64,000 nt of DNA, from NCBI RefSeq assembly GCF_005508865.1, contig NZ_SCOM01000005.1, positions 248,001-312,000 of the forward strand, in the 5' to 3' direction. A model generated the notes under the pieces. The model was not told the origin of the DNA, did not search any database, and saw only the letters and a list, made by a program, of their open reading frames with translations. Position numbers and translations under genes: made by a program. This DNA comes from Pseudomonas sp. F(2018) (GTDB lineage Bacteria; Pseudomonadota; Gammaproteobacteria; Pseudomonadales; Pseudomonadaceae). Within the stretch, counting starts at the first letter, position 1; every line of letters starts with the position of its first letter. Positions 35,159 to 44,206 of the stretch are shown one piece after another.

Positions 35159-36394
35159 GTGAGCCAGTTCCGCTACACCGGGCGTGATGCCCAGGGTGGC
35201 AAGGTCGTTGGCACCCTGCAGGGCGCCAGCAGCGACAGCGTGGCCAGCGATCTGCTGGCGCAGAAGATCACGCCGCTGACCATCGAGGAACAGGCCGAGC
35301 AGACGGGCGAGGATGTGCTCGCCACCCTGCGCGAGAAGCTGCGGCGCAAGCGCGTCGACCTCGAGGAACTGATCATCTTCTGCCGCCAGATGTACAGCCT
35401 GAGCAAGGCCGGCGTGCCGATCATCCGCGCGATCGGTGGCCTGGCCGAGTCGCACCGCAACCAGTACTTCCGCGAGGTGCTGCAGGCGGTGCGCGCCGAC
35501 CTGGAAGGCGGCATGAGCATGGCCATGGCCCTGCATACCCATCCCAAGGTATTCAACACTCTGTTCATCAGCATGATCAGCGTCGGCGAGAACACCGGCC
35601 AGCTCGACCAGGCCTTCCGCCAGCTGTCCAGCTATCTGGAGCTGGAGCGCGAGACGCGCAAGCGCATCAAGCAGGCGACCCGCTATCCGCTGTTCGTGCT
35701 CGCCGCCATGGGCGTGGCCCTGGTGGTGATCAACCTGTTCGTGATCCCGGCCTTCGCCAAGGTATTCGAGCAATTCAAGGCCGACTTGCCCTGGCCGACC
35801 CGGGTGCTGATCGGCACTTCGCAGTTCTTCCAGGACTTCTGGTGGCTGCTGGCGATCCTGTTCGGCGGCGCGCTCTACGCCTTCTTCAAGTGGATCGAGA
35901 CCGATGACGGTGCACTGCGCTGGGACCGCATCAAGCTGCGTCTGCCCATCGTCGGCGGCATCTTCGAGCGCATCGCCCTGGCCCGTTTCACTCGCACCTT
36001 CGCCATGATGTACAAGGCCGGCGTACCGCTGCTGCAGACCCTGTCGATCAACAGCGCGAGCGTCGGCAACCGGCATATCGGCCAGGCCATCCTCGGCATG
36101 CGCGAGGGCGTCGAGCGCGGCGAGGCGCTGACCCGCACGGCATCGGCCAGCGGCCTGTTCACCCCGCTGGTGCTGCAGATGATGGCGGTCGGCGAGGAGA
36201 CCGGCGCGCTGGACGACCTGTTCGTCGAGGTGGCGGATTTCTATGAACAGGAAGTGGACTACGACCTCAAACAATTAGCCTCGGCCATCGAACCGATCCT
36301 GATCGTGGCCATGGGTGTGATGGTGCTGATCCTGGCGCTGGGCGTGTTCCTGCCCATGTGGGAGCTGGCGTCGGTGGCCAAGGGCGGCGCATGA
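35159..36394 (+). CDS. mshG: MSHA inner-membrane platform protein MshG
   Basis: This is a 411-residue GspF/PilC-type polytopic platform protein that couples the ATPase to pilin insertion. It begins at GTG (SQFRYTGRDAQGGKVVG) and has two T2SSF domains (about 70-190 and 275-395), each with a TM helix; the first contains FCRQMYSLSKAGVPIIRA and the second TRTFAMMYKAGVPLLQTL. The C-terminal helix is VMVLILALGVFLPMW. It overlaps mshF by 4 nt. Confidence 0.94.
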   Translation: MSQFRYTGRDAQGGKVVGTLQGASSDSVASDLLAQKITPLTIEEQAEQTGEDVLATLREKLRRKRVDLEELIIFCRQMYSLSKAGVPIIRAIGGLAESHRNQYFREVLQAVRADLEGGMSMAMALHTHPKVFNTLFISMISVGENTGQLDQAFRQLSSYLELERETRKRIKQATRYPLFVLAAMGVALVVINLFVIPAFAKVFEQFKADLPWPTRVLIGTSQFFQDFWWLLAILFGGALYAFFKWIETDDGALRWDRIKLRLPIVGGIFERIALARFTRTFAMMYKAGVPLLQTLSINSASVGNRHIGQAILGMREGVERGEALTRTASASGLFTPLVLQMMAVGEETGALDDLFVEVADFYEQEVDYDLKQLASAIEPILIVAMGVMVLILALGVFLPMWELASVAKGGA

Positions 36395-36909
36395 GCCCGG
36401 ACTACGAGGCCGACTATTGGGTGCGGCGCTCGCGGCTGTTCGGTTGGGGGCTGGCGCTGGTCATGCTGCTGAGCGTGGTACTGGCACTGGGCTGGAAGAT
36501 CGCCGAGGTCAGCGAGGAGCGGGCCATGCAGGCCACTCGGGAATACCTGGCCGCCAGCCTGAGCAGCCTGGCGGCGGAACAGATGGCGAAGAACCGGGTG
36601 CTGGACGAGGTCTGGAAGAAAAGGAATCCGTTCGTGCTGCTGCGCTGGCAGCAGGACAACTACTGCGGCGAACTGGCCGCAGACGGCGAGCCGCTGAGCG
36701 GCTGCTGGTACTGGCTGCAGAACCAGGCCTGGGTGCTGTATCGACCCAGGTTCGCCGACGGATGGACAAGGGAGGGGAGTGAGGTGCGCGCCTGGAGGTT
36801 GTTGGCAGTTCCCGAAGGAATGCCGACTGCGTCACAATCCGGTCGAGGCGCCTTTGCCCTGGAGCTTGAAGCGGTCCCTGCCGTGGAATTGGCCGCGCAA
36901 GGGTTTTGA
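36391..36909 (+). CDS. mshF: MSHA biogenesis protein MshF
   Basis: This is a 172-residue bitopic membrane protein with a single N-terminal helix (about 14-34, LFGWGLALVMLLSVVLALGW) and a periplasmic domain starting with a helix (REYLAASLSSLAAEQMAKN). It is assigned by position between mshG and the pilin genes and by overall architecture; sequence conservation of MshF is low. It contains two Cys (YCGEL, SGCWYW) that could form a disulfide. Confidence 0.78.
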   Translation: MSPDYEADYWVRRSRLFGWGLALVMLLSVVLALGWKIAEVSEERAMQATREYLAASLSSLAAEQMAKNRVLDEVWKKRNPFVLLRWQQDNYCGELAADGEPLSGCWYWLQNQAWVLYRPRFADGWTREGSEVRAWRLLAVPEGMPTASQSGRGAFALELEAVPAVELAAQGF

Positions 36910-36925
36910 GTCGCAGAGGAATAAG

Positions 36926-37453
36926 ATGAAGAACAGCAAAGGTTTTACTCTGATCGAACTGATCGTGGTGATCGTCATTCTCGGCATCCTCGCCGCAGTG
37001 GCGCTGCCGCGTTTTATGAACGCATCCCGTGATGCTCACCGTGCGGCCCTCAATGGCGCCTCCGGAGGTCTGGCCTCGGCTGTCACGCTGGTGCGCGCGC
37101 AGCACGAGGTAAACCGCAACGGTGGTGTACAGGGATGCGCGGGAAACAACTGCTTCATCAACGTGGCAGGCTTTGGTGCCGGCACCGTCGACGTGAACGC
37201 TAACTTCTGGCCCGCCGGCACTGGCCTGGCCGGCAACCCGCCGGCGGTAGCCACCCCGAGCGTGGCTGAGTGCCAGAACCTGTGGGCAGCCCTGCTGCAG
37301 GGCTCTGCCCCGACAGTGACCGGTGCCAACCCGGACTATGTGGCCACTGCCGCACCGGCCAACAGCTGCACATATACCTATCAGCGTGATGGTGCCAACG
37401 ACACCATCATCTACAACGTCTCCACCGGCGTGGTCACGCCGACCTTCAATTGA
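36926..37453 (+). CDS. mshB: MSHA minor pilin MshB
   Basis: This is a 175-residue type IV prepilin. The leader is MKNSKG, cleaved before F; mature FTLIELIVVIVILGILAAVA keeps the invariant Glu5. The globular domain is longer than that of MshA and has Cys residues in GCAGNNCF and later in AECQN and NSCTY. It is placed 16 nt after mshF with GAGGA as ribosome-binding site. Base composition is typical of the window, unlike mshA next door. Confidence 0.87.
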   Translation: MKNSKGFTLIELIVVIVILGILAAVALPRFMNASRDAHRAALNGASGGLASAVTLVRAQHEVNRNGGVQGCAGNNCFINVAGFGAGTVDVNANFWPAGTGLAGNPPAVATPSVAECQNLWAALLQGSAPTVTGANPDYVATAAPANSCTYTYQRDGANDTIIYNVSTGVVTPTFN

Positions 37454-37473
37454 TCCAACCAGGAAGCAGCGCT

Positions 37474-37941
37474 ATGAAAAAGCAGCAAAGTGGCTTCACC
37501 CTGATCGAACTGATCATGGTTATCGTGATTCTGGGCATTCTGGCGGCGTTTGCGTTGCCCAGGTTTGCTGATTTGGGGGGCGATGCTCGTGTTGCCTCAC
37601 TCAATGGTCTGGCTGGAGCGCTTAAGTCAGCAGCAGCTATCGCGCGTTCGAGCCAACTGGCCAAGGGGAACACGTTAGGCACATCGGTAAACCTGGACGG
37701 TACAACCGTTACTATGGTCAATGGCTATCCAACGGCTGACGCAGCTGGTATTACCCGAGCCGCGAGCGTCGATAGCTCTTACACGCCTTCTGGTGGTGGC
37801 ACTGCGGGTGGCTCGGTTATCACCTACACCATTCGTGCTAGCTGTTTCGTGACTTATACGGCTGCGACTGCTGCTACTGATAACACCGCGCCTATTACCG
37901 CGCCTCCGCAGGTCCAGGTCACTAGTAGTGGCTGCAATTAA
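37474..37941 (+). CDS. mshA: MSHA major pilin MshA
   Basis: This is a 155-residue type IV prepilin, expected to form the pilus shaft. Leader MKKQQSG is followed by mature FTLIELIMVIVILGILAAFA (Glu5 present). SDAR-like GGDARVASLNGLAGALKSAAA and VNGYPTADAAGI are hallmarks of MshA. A C-terminal Cys pair (RASCFV...SSGCN) would close the D-region loop. AGGAAG precedes the ATG. Its codons are much richer in A/T third positions (GAT, GCT, TTG, TTA, GGT) than those of flanking genes, suggesting replacement by transfer. Confidence 0.92.
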   Translation: MKKQQSGFTLIELIMVIVILGILAAFALPRFADLGGDARVASLNGLAGALKSAAAIARSSQLAKGNTLGTSVNLDGTTVTMVNGYPTADAAGITRAASVDSSYTPSGGGTAGGSVITYTIRASCFVTYTAATAATDNTAPITAPPQVQVTSSGCN

Positions 37942-38375
37942 TGGTGCGCGGCTTCACCCTGGTCGAGTTGGTGATGGTGATTGTCATCATCGGCATTCTC
38001 GCCGCTGTGGTGGGGCCGCGTTTCTTCGATAGGCAAGTGTTCGACGAGCGACTGTTCTATGAAGAGTCTCTGGCTGCCGTGCGCTACGGGCAGAAGCTGG
38101 CATTGGCCGGCGGCTGCCTGGTTCAGGTCAGCCTGAATGGTGGCGGCTACCGCTTGCGCCGTGCCGACAATTGCACCAGCGGTGCCTATGGCACCGAAGT
38201 GCAAGGGCCGGACGGCCAGATTCCTTTTGCCGGTACCGTGCCCAGTGGCGTGAGCGTTTCGGCGAGCACCTTTCCCGTGGTGTTCGACTCGCTGGGTCGG
38301 CCCTCGGCCGCGGTGAGTGCCACTATAGGCGCCTTTACCATCCGCGTAATTGCGGACACCGGCCTGGTGCAATGA
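37941..38375 (+). CDS. mshC: MSHA minor pilin MshC
   Basis: This is a 144-residue prepilin-like protein. It has a very short leader MVRG before FTLVELVMVIVIIGILAAV with Glu5. The globular domain has two cysteines (GGCLVQ, DNCTSG). The ATG overlaps the mshA stop (TAATG). MshC is probably part of the tip-initiating minor pilin complex together with MshD, O and P, by analogy with FimU-like pilins. Confidence 0.87.
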   Translation: MVRGFTLVELVMVIVIIGILAAVVGPRFFDRQVFDERLFYEESLAAVRYGQKLALAGGCLVQVSLNGGGYRLRRADNCTSGAYGTEVQGPDGQIPFAGTVPSGVSVSASTFPVVFDSLGRPSAAVSATIGAFTIRVIADTGLVQ

Positions 38376-38863
38376 TCCGCCAGGCCGGCATGACCCTGGT
38401 CGAGCTGGTGATCACCATCGTGATCGTCGGCATCGCTGCTGCCGCGCTCTATAGCGCGCAGGCGGCAATCGTCGGGCGCTCGGCCGACCCGCTGTTGCAC
38501 CAGCAGAGTCTGGCAATCGCGGAGGCCTATCTGGAAGAGATCCTCCTCCAACCTTTTCTCGACCCGGGGGGCTCGATATGCCCGGCCGCTCCGGCCAGTC
38601 GTGCCAGTTATGACAACGTATGCGATTACAACGGCCTGAGTGACAGCGGTGCCCGGAACTCTCTCGGGCAGGCCATAGCCGGGCTGTCGAGCTATAGCGT
38701 GCGTGTGGCCGTGACCCCGCAGACCTGGTCCGGACTCCCAGTGAACCGTACGCTCTACGTCGAGGTGACGGTAACTGATCCTGCGGGCCAACTCCTGCGG
38801 CTCGGCGCCTACCGCACCTGCTATGACGGCACCGACCAGAACGGCAACAGCCTATGCCCATGA
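38372..38863 (+). CDS. mshD: MSHA minor pilin MshD
   Basis: This is a 163-residue prepilin-like protein. Leader MIRQAG is followed by MTLVELVITIVIVGIAAAAL, so mature residue 1 is Met rather than Phe, and Glu5 is present. Four Cys residues (SICPA, DNVCDY, YRTCYDG, NSLCP) could form two disulfides. It overlaps mshC by 4 nt. It resembles PilV/GspI-type tip pilins by position. Confidence 0.85.
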   Translation: MIRQAGMTLVELVITIVIVGIAAAALYSAQAAIVGRSADPLLHQQSLAIAEAYLEEILLQPFLDPGGSICPAAPASRASYDNVCDYNGLSDSGARNSLGQAIAGLSSYSVRVAVTPQTWSGLPVNRTLYVEVTVTDPAGQLLRLGAYRTCYDGTDQNGNSLCP

Positions 38864-39741
38864 GAGCCAGCCCGCGGGGCTTCACCCTAGTCGAACTGGT
38901 GATGGTCATCGCTCTCGCCGGCCTGGTGGGCGTTATGATTACCACCGTGCTGTCACGTCCGCTGGAGGGTTTCGCGGGGCAGAGTCGGCGGGCGCTGCTG
39001 GTTGATCAGGCCGCCGGAGCCCTGAATCGTATGAGCCGGGATGTACGCCTGGCGGTGCCGAACTCCCTGCGCGTTGCGGCCGGCGGCCAGGCGCTGGAGC
39101 TGTTATCTATCCACAGCGCTGGGCGTTATCGGCCCAATCGTATTGGTGAAGAAGGGCTGCGTTTTTCCAGCTCGGGCACCTGTAACAGCTCTACCGCCGG
39201 AGGGCGTTGCGACAGTGTGCAGCTATTGGACGCGAGCCTGAATCCGTCGGGGGCCAACTGGATGGTGCTGTACAACATCGGCGCTGAGTCCGGCGGTGCT
39301 CCGACTCCCGGTAGCAATGTCTGGGCGCCGGCCAACCCAGGAGTGATCACCCCGACTGGGACCAGCTTCGGTCTGATCGCGGGCGCCCCGGCGGGGGAGA
39401 GCCATATCTCCCTGGGTAACCTGCCCGCCGGAGGTTTCACCTTCGCCTTCGCTTCTCCGCAGCGGCGACTGTATCTGGCTCAGGCCGTGGTGGGATATCG
39501 CTGCCAGGCGGGCCAGCTGGTGCGCTACAGCTACAGCAACCAGCTGCCGCTGAACATTCCTGCTGCTCCTCCTGCGGGGTCGAATCCACAGCCGGTCGCA
39601 GGCAATGTCGCCAGCTGCAATTTCGCCTATCAACCCGGCAACACCCAGCGCGCGGGGCTGCTTACTATCACGCTGGGGCTCAGCCAGGCTGGCGAGAGCC
39701 TGCAGCTGCTACAACAGGTGCATGTCGATAATGCGCCCTGA
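38854..39741 (+). CDS. mshO: MSHA minor pilin MshO
   Basis: This is a large prepilin-like protein of about 295 residues. Leader MPMRASPRG (or MRASPRG if translation starts at the ATG at 38860, which gives the usual ATGA overlap) precedes FTLVELVMVIALAGLVGVM. Size and position match MshO, a PilW/GspJ-like pilin. Cys residues occur in SGTCNSS, GGRCDSV, GYRCQAG and ASCNFAY, so two disulfides are possible. Confidence 0.86.
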   Translation: MPMRASPRGFTLVELVMVIALAGLVGVMITTVLSRPLEGFAGQSRRALLVDQAAGALNRMSRDVRLAVPNSLRVAAGGQALELLSIHSAGRYRPNRIGEEGLRFSSSGTCNSSTAGGRCDSVQLLDASLNPSGANWMVLYNIGAESGGAPTPGSNVWAPANPGVITPTGTSFGLIAGAPAGESHISLGNLPAGGFTFAFASPQRRLYLAQAVVGYRCQAGQLVRYSYSNQLPLNIPAAPPAGSNPQPVAGNVASCNFAYQPGNTQRAGLLTITLGLSQAGESLQLLQQVHVDNAP

Positions 39742-40150
39742 GCCGAGCCTGCTCCGGCATGCCTCAGGCTTCGGCCTGGTGGCGGCGATGTTTCTGATCA
39801 TAGTCGTCGCGCTGGTGGTGATCGTCATGGCGCGCCTGGCCGTGACCCAGCATGGCACCAGCAGTCTGACCATCCAGCAGGCGCGTGCCTATCAGGCGGC
39901 GCGCTCGGGGCTCGAGTGGGGAATCACTCAGGCTTTTCATACTCGCAGCTGTGCCGCTGGTACTCCCAGCATGGCCGGCAGCAGTTTGGCTGACTTTGCG
40001 GTGGTCGTGACTTGCAGCAGCAACGATTACCTCGATGACGACGGAACCGCCGTACGTATATTCCGCTTTACTGCCACGGCACAGAACGGAACGCCCGCGG
40101 CCCGCCCCGACTATGCCTATCGCCAGCTCACCGCCGTTGTGGAGCGCTGA
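39731..40150 (+). CDS. mshP: MSHA minor pilin MshP (PilX-like)
   Basis: This is a protein of about 139 residues with a single N-terminal helix (SGFGLVAAMFLIIVVALVVIVMARL) and a small periplasmic domain with two Cys (TRSCAAG, VTCSSN). Cleavage after SG would leave F-G-L-V-A, so Glu5 is absent, as is usual for PilX/GspK-type proteins that cap the pilus tip. The start overlaps the end of mshO; ATG at 39722 is an alternative. Confidence 0.82.
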   Translation: MRPEPSLLRHASGFGLVAAMFLIIVVALVVIVMARLAVTQHGTSSLTIQQARAYQAARSGLEWGITQAFHTRSCAAGTPSMAGSSLADFAVVVTCSSNDYLDDDGTAVRIFRFTATAQNGTPAARPDYAYRQLTAVVER

Positions 40151-43100
40151 ATGAGACTGTTGCAGTACCTGTTGTTGCTTCTCGCGAGCCTCTTTAGCCC
40201 CTGGTTGCTGGCAGCGACTTGCCAGTCGGTATTTCCTGGCACCATCATCGGAAATAGCCCGAACCAGCTCAACCTGAGCGGCATTGCCTGGCAGAACTCG
40301 CCAACGTTGGGCGCGATTAACCGCAGTCTGGGGGCGGGTGATTACTATTTCGGCGGTGGCAACTCGGGCAATAACTGGACCCTGAGCACTACCGGGGGCG
40401 CCAGTACTCGGGTATTCGTCAACGGCGGCTTGAGCCTGGCCAACGGTAGCCAGCTGAATGCCGGCGGAAACCCGCAGGATCTGGTCCTGGTGGTGAATGG
40501 CAGTCTGGCGCTAGGCAACAACGTCACCATCCGCGGTTTCGTCTACGCCACCGGGGGCATCAGCTTCGGCAACAACCTCACGCTCAACGGTGCGATCACT
40601 TCTGCCGGTGCGGCCGGTTCCCCAACCGGTAGCAGCCTGACTTACAACGGCAGCGCCATCGATCAGGCCGACTTTGCCAATCTCTGCGAAGAGTCGACGC
40701 AGCTGCGGCTGAGCTGGGCGCTCGACGAGGCCAGTTGGACCGGCACTGCCGGTGAGGTACTGGACGCTTCCGGCAATGCCCTGCACGGCACGGTCTTCAA
40801 TGGCGCCAGCACCGCCAATACCGCGCCAGCGCTGCCCCAGGTCAATGCCCTGGGTACTTGCGGCTATGGCGGTTTCAACAGTGCCTCCAGCCAGTACGTG
40901 CAGCGTGCCGACAGCAATCTGCTGGATCTGCAAAGCAGCTTCACCATAGGACTCTGGGTCAAGCCCCGTTCTCTTCCCGCATCCGGGCTGATGAGCATCC
41001 TCTCCAAGGACGAGAACTACGAGTTCCACCTCAACCCCAGCGGCACCATCAACTGGTGGTGGCAGACCACCGGCCCCAGCGCCACACGCGAATTCAACAG
41101 CACCACGGCGCTGACGGTGGGGCAGTGGAGCCACGTGCTGATCCGCTATGCGCCGGGTGATCAGCGCATCTATATCAACGGCAGCCTCGCCGGGCAGGCC
41201 AGTTTCGGCGGTACGCCAGTGGTCAATGGTGATCCGCTGCAGCTCGGGGCCGATCAGGGGACTGCCGGGCGTTACTTCGACGGTCAGCTGGATGAGCTGC
41301 GCATCTACAGCGGTGCATTGTCCGATGCGCAGATCAGCGCATTGGTCGCCGAGCGGCATCAATGTGCCCTGCGTCTGCAGTGCTTCAACGATGACTTTAA
41401 CGACGGCAGTCTGGATAGCGACTGGGCGGTGGCCAGCCGTGGCGCCACGGCATTCACTCCGACTGTCAGCAGCCAGCGCATGCGCCTGACCAGCAACCAA
41501 GGCAACGTGGCGACTTCATCCACCCTGCAGCGGTTGTTTCCCGCCGCCGGCAACTACATTCAGGTGCAGTTCAAGCACTATGCCTACAACGGTAGCGGTG
41601 CCGACGGCGTGGCCGTCGTGCTCTCTGATGCCACAGTCACGCCGCAGCCGGGAGCCTTTGGCGGTCCGCTGGGCTACGGCACGCGGGGGGATGCCGCCAA
41701 CCCTGGGTTTGCTGGTGGCTGGCTCGGGGTCGGCATCGACGAGTTCGGCAATTTCTCCACCGAGGGTGGTCCTGGTGGGCCGGGACAGCGTGCCGATTCG
41801 GTGGCGATACGTGGTTCCGGAGGTACCGGCTGGACCAGCGGCTATCGCTATATCGCCGGCACGACGGCCAACCTCAACCCGGGTATCGACAGCGCCGCCA
41901 GTACCGCCGCCGCTCCCGGGCATACCTACCGCATCACTATGGATGGACGTTTCAGCAACGAGGCGCGGGTGACGGTGGAACGCGACAGCGGCAGCGGCTT
42001 CGTCGTGTTGCCCAACCTGAATGCGGTCAATGTGCTGGCGGCGGCCAACAGCCAGGCAGCCCTGCCGGGCAATTTCTACCTGTCGCTGACCGGCTCCACC
42101 GGTGGCTCGACCAATATCCACGAGCTGGACGACCTGCAGGTCTGCGCCACTACCATCAACCCGATTGGCCAGCAGATCGACCACTTCGAGTTCATCTATA
42201 CCGGCTCGGCGCTGACCTGCAATCCGCAGCCGGTGACCATCAGGGCTTGTCTCAACAGTAGCTGCAGCAGCCTCTACACCAACCCTGTCAGCGTCACCTT
42301 GAGCCCGGCCAACTACTGGACGACCACCGCGCCGGCAACGGTCAGTGGCAATGTCATCAGCTTCAGCGGTGGTACGGCAGTGGCTCAACTCAGGGTGCCC
42401 ACAGCCGGGACAGTGAGCCTCAAGGCCGATGCCTCGGTACCGGCCACCAAGCCGAACAGCCAGACGGTCTGCTCCACCGCGGGCTGCCAGATCAGCTACG
42501 CCGCCAGCGGCCTGCTGCTGCAGGTGCCGGACATGTTGGCGGCCAAGCCAACTCCAGCAAGCATTAGCGCGGTGCGCAGCTCGGACAACGCCCTGCAATG
42601 CGTGCCGGCCTTCGCCAATGTTACCCGCAGCGTCAGCTTCACTTCTGCCTACAGCAACCCGACAAGCGGAACTCAGCCTGTGGTAGTCAATGGCGTCAAT
42701 GTTGGCTCCACTCCGGTCGGTCTCAATCTCGCGTTCGATGCGAACGGCACGGCACCTCTGACGGTCCGCTACGACGACGCGGGGCTGATGACCCTGAACG
42801 CCAGCTACACCGGCAGCGTGGCCAATGGCGATGAGGGGCTGGTGATGGCCGGCGCCGACAATTTCATCGCCCGCCCGGTCGGGCTCTGTCTGTACAGCGA
42901 TACGCCCAACAGCGATTGCGCGGCAGGCGATGCCAGTTGCTCGAAGTTTGTCGTGGCAGGTGACCCTTTCCGTCTGCGCGTGGGTGGTGTCGCTTGGCAA
43001 GCAGATATCGACAACAACCTGTGCAGCGGCAATCTGCGGACGCCGAACTATCAACAGAGCGGCATCACCCTCGCCAGCGCGCTGGTGGCACCTGCTGGCG

Positions 43101-44206
43101 GCAGTAGCGGCAGCCTGGGCGTGAGCCCGGTCGACATAGCCGCCGCGGATAGCGGCGAGAAGATAATCACCAACCAGAGCATTTCCGAGGTCGGTGTGTT
43201 CACCATCACCGCCACGCCGCCGGCCAGCTATCTCGGTGGACCGGGCGTGGGCAACAGCGACGGCTCGGTTGACAACTCGCGCGAAGTTATCAGTACCAGC
43301 GCCAATCTCGGTCGTTTCTATCCGGCCAGCTTCCAGTTTGTTGATCCAATCCTGACGCCGGCTTGCAATGGCTCTACCTATGCCGGGCTGGCCGCTCAGG
43401 CTGGGCCACCGGCCCAGCCACTCAAGGCCGGGCAGGCGTTCGTTTTCGAGGGCTCGCTCTCGGCACGCAACCGCAGTGGTGGTGTGACCCAGAACTATAT
43501 CGGCAGTTTCGCCAAGCTGACGGCGAGTGACCTCGTATATACCGATTCGGGCCTCGTCGGCACGGTCAGCACTGCGGGCTCGACCCTGACCGTGCCCGGC
43601 ACGAACGGAGCCGGCCATGTGAATTACCGCGCTACGACCCCCAGCTTCCTCTTCAACCTGCCGCGCGCGCCCTACGCGCTGGCGATCACCAGCACTGCGA
43701 CCGATAGCGACGGCGTGACCGGCAGTGTGGTTGATACGGCTACGCCCCTACCCGATTTCCGCCTTGGCCAAGCCCGCATCGGCAACGCCTATGGCTCGGA
43801 ATTGCAGAGCCTGTTGTTACCGTTCACCGCCGCCTTCTTCAATGGCAGCGGCTACGCGCCTAACCCGTTGGACAGCTGTACCTCGTTCTCGCCGGCGAAC
43901 CTGGATTCCGCCAGTTACCTGGGCAACCTGGCCAATGGCGAGACACTGTTGAGCTATCGCAATGCCACTGGCGGTGGCACCGCGCCCTTCGTCGTCAGTG
44001 CCGGCAGCAGCGGCGCCGGTGGATACCTGCTATCCGCCCCCGGAGCCGGCAACGATGGCAGCGTGCGGGTGGCTTTCCCCACGCCGACCTGGCTGCGCTT
44101 CGACTGGGACGGCAACGGCTCCCTGGACCATGCCAGTGGCCTGGCCACCTTCGGCATATACAAGGGTGCGGCTCCGCTGATCTTCCGGCGGGAGGTGTAC
44201 CGCTGA
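40151..44206 (+). CDS. mshQ: MSHA biogenesis protein MshQ, giant exported lectin-domain protein
   Basis: This is a 1351-residue exported protein starting on the base after the mshP stop. Signal peptide about 1-21 (ending WLLAA). Region 22-175 is a Gly/Asn/Ser-rich beta-helix-like domain. About 185-400 is a LamG/concanavalin-type domain (SFTIGLWVKP, GQWSHVLIRYAPGDQRIYING, GQLDELRIYSGALSD). About 408-667 is a second lectin-like jelly roll (DGVAVVLSD, GWLGVGIDEFGNFS). About 670-1351 is a long beta-rich C-terminal region with many Cys, like the conserved MshQ tail. It is the last gene of the cluster, and a tip adhesin is the likely role by inference. Confidence 0.88.
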   Translation: MRLLQYLLLLLASLFSPWLLAATCQSVFPGTIIGNSPNQLNLSGIAWQNSPTLGAINRSLGAGDYYFGGGNSGNNWTLSTTGGASTRVFVNGGLSLANGSQLNAGGNPQDLVLVVNGSLALGNNVTIRGFVYATGGISFGNNLTLNGAITSAGAAGSPTGSSLTYNGSAIDQADFANLCEESTQLRLSWALDEASWTGTAGEVLDASGNALHGTVFNGASTANTAPALPQVNALGTCGYGGFNSASSQYVQRADSNLLDLQSSFTIGLWVKPRSLPASGLMSILSKDENYEFHLNPSGTINWWWQTTGPSATREFNSTTALTVGQWSHVLIRYAPGDQRIYINGSLAGQASFGGTPVVNGDPLQLGADQGTAGRYFDGQLDELRIYSGALSDAQISALVAERHQCALRLQCFNDDFNDGSLDSDWAVASRGATAFTPTVSSQRMRLTSNQGNVATSSTLQRLFPAAGNYIQVQFKHYAYNGSGADGVAVVLSDATVTPQPGAFGGPLGYGTRGDAANPGFAGGWLGVGIDEFGNFSTEGGPGGPGQRADSVAIRGSGGTGWTSGYRYIAGTTANLNPGIDSAASTAAAPGHTYRITMDGRFSNEARVTVERDSGSGFVVLPNLNAVNVLAAANSQAALPGNFYLSLTGSTGGSTNIHELDDLQVCATTINPIGQQIDHFEFIYTGSALTCNPQPVTIRACLNSSCSSLYTNPVSVTLSPANYWTTTAPATVSGNVISFSGGTAVAQLRVPTAGTVSLKADASVPATKPNSQTVCSTAGCQISYAASGLLLQVPDMLAAKPTPASISAVRSSDNALQCVPAFANVTRSVSFTSAYSNPTSGTQPVVVNGVNVGSTPVGLNLAFDANGTAPLTVRYDDAGLMTLNASYTGSVANGDEGLVMAGADNFIARPVGLCLYSDTPNSDCAAGDASCSKFVVAGDPFRLRVGGVAWQADIDNNLCSGNLRTPNYQQSGITLASALVAPAGGSSGSLGVSPVDIAAADSGEKIITNQSISEVGVFTITATPPASYLGGPGVGNSDGSVDNSREVISTSANLGRFYPASFQFVDPILTPACNGSTYAGLAAQAGPPAQPLKAGQAFVFEGSLSARNRSGGVTQNYIGSFAKLTASDLVYTDSGLVGTVSTAGSTLTVPGTNGAGHVNYRATTPSFLFNLPRAPYALAITSTATDSDGVTGSVVDTATPLPDFRLGQARIGNAYGSELQSLLLPFTAAFFNGSGYAPNPLDSCTSFSPANLDSASYLGNLANGETLLSYRNATGGGTAPFVVSAGSSGAGGYLLSAPGAGNDGSVRVAFPTPTWLRFDWDGNGSLDHASGLATFGIYKGAAPLIFRREVYR

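Noticed and set aside
41516..43618. 700-codon minus-strand ORF opposite mshQ
   Set aside because: Antisense shadow of a GC-rich gene: its product has no domain, and the plus-strand MshQ frame shows a signal peptide, lectin motifs and operon continuity.
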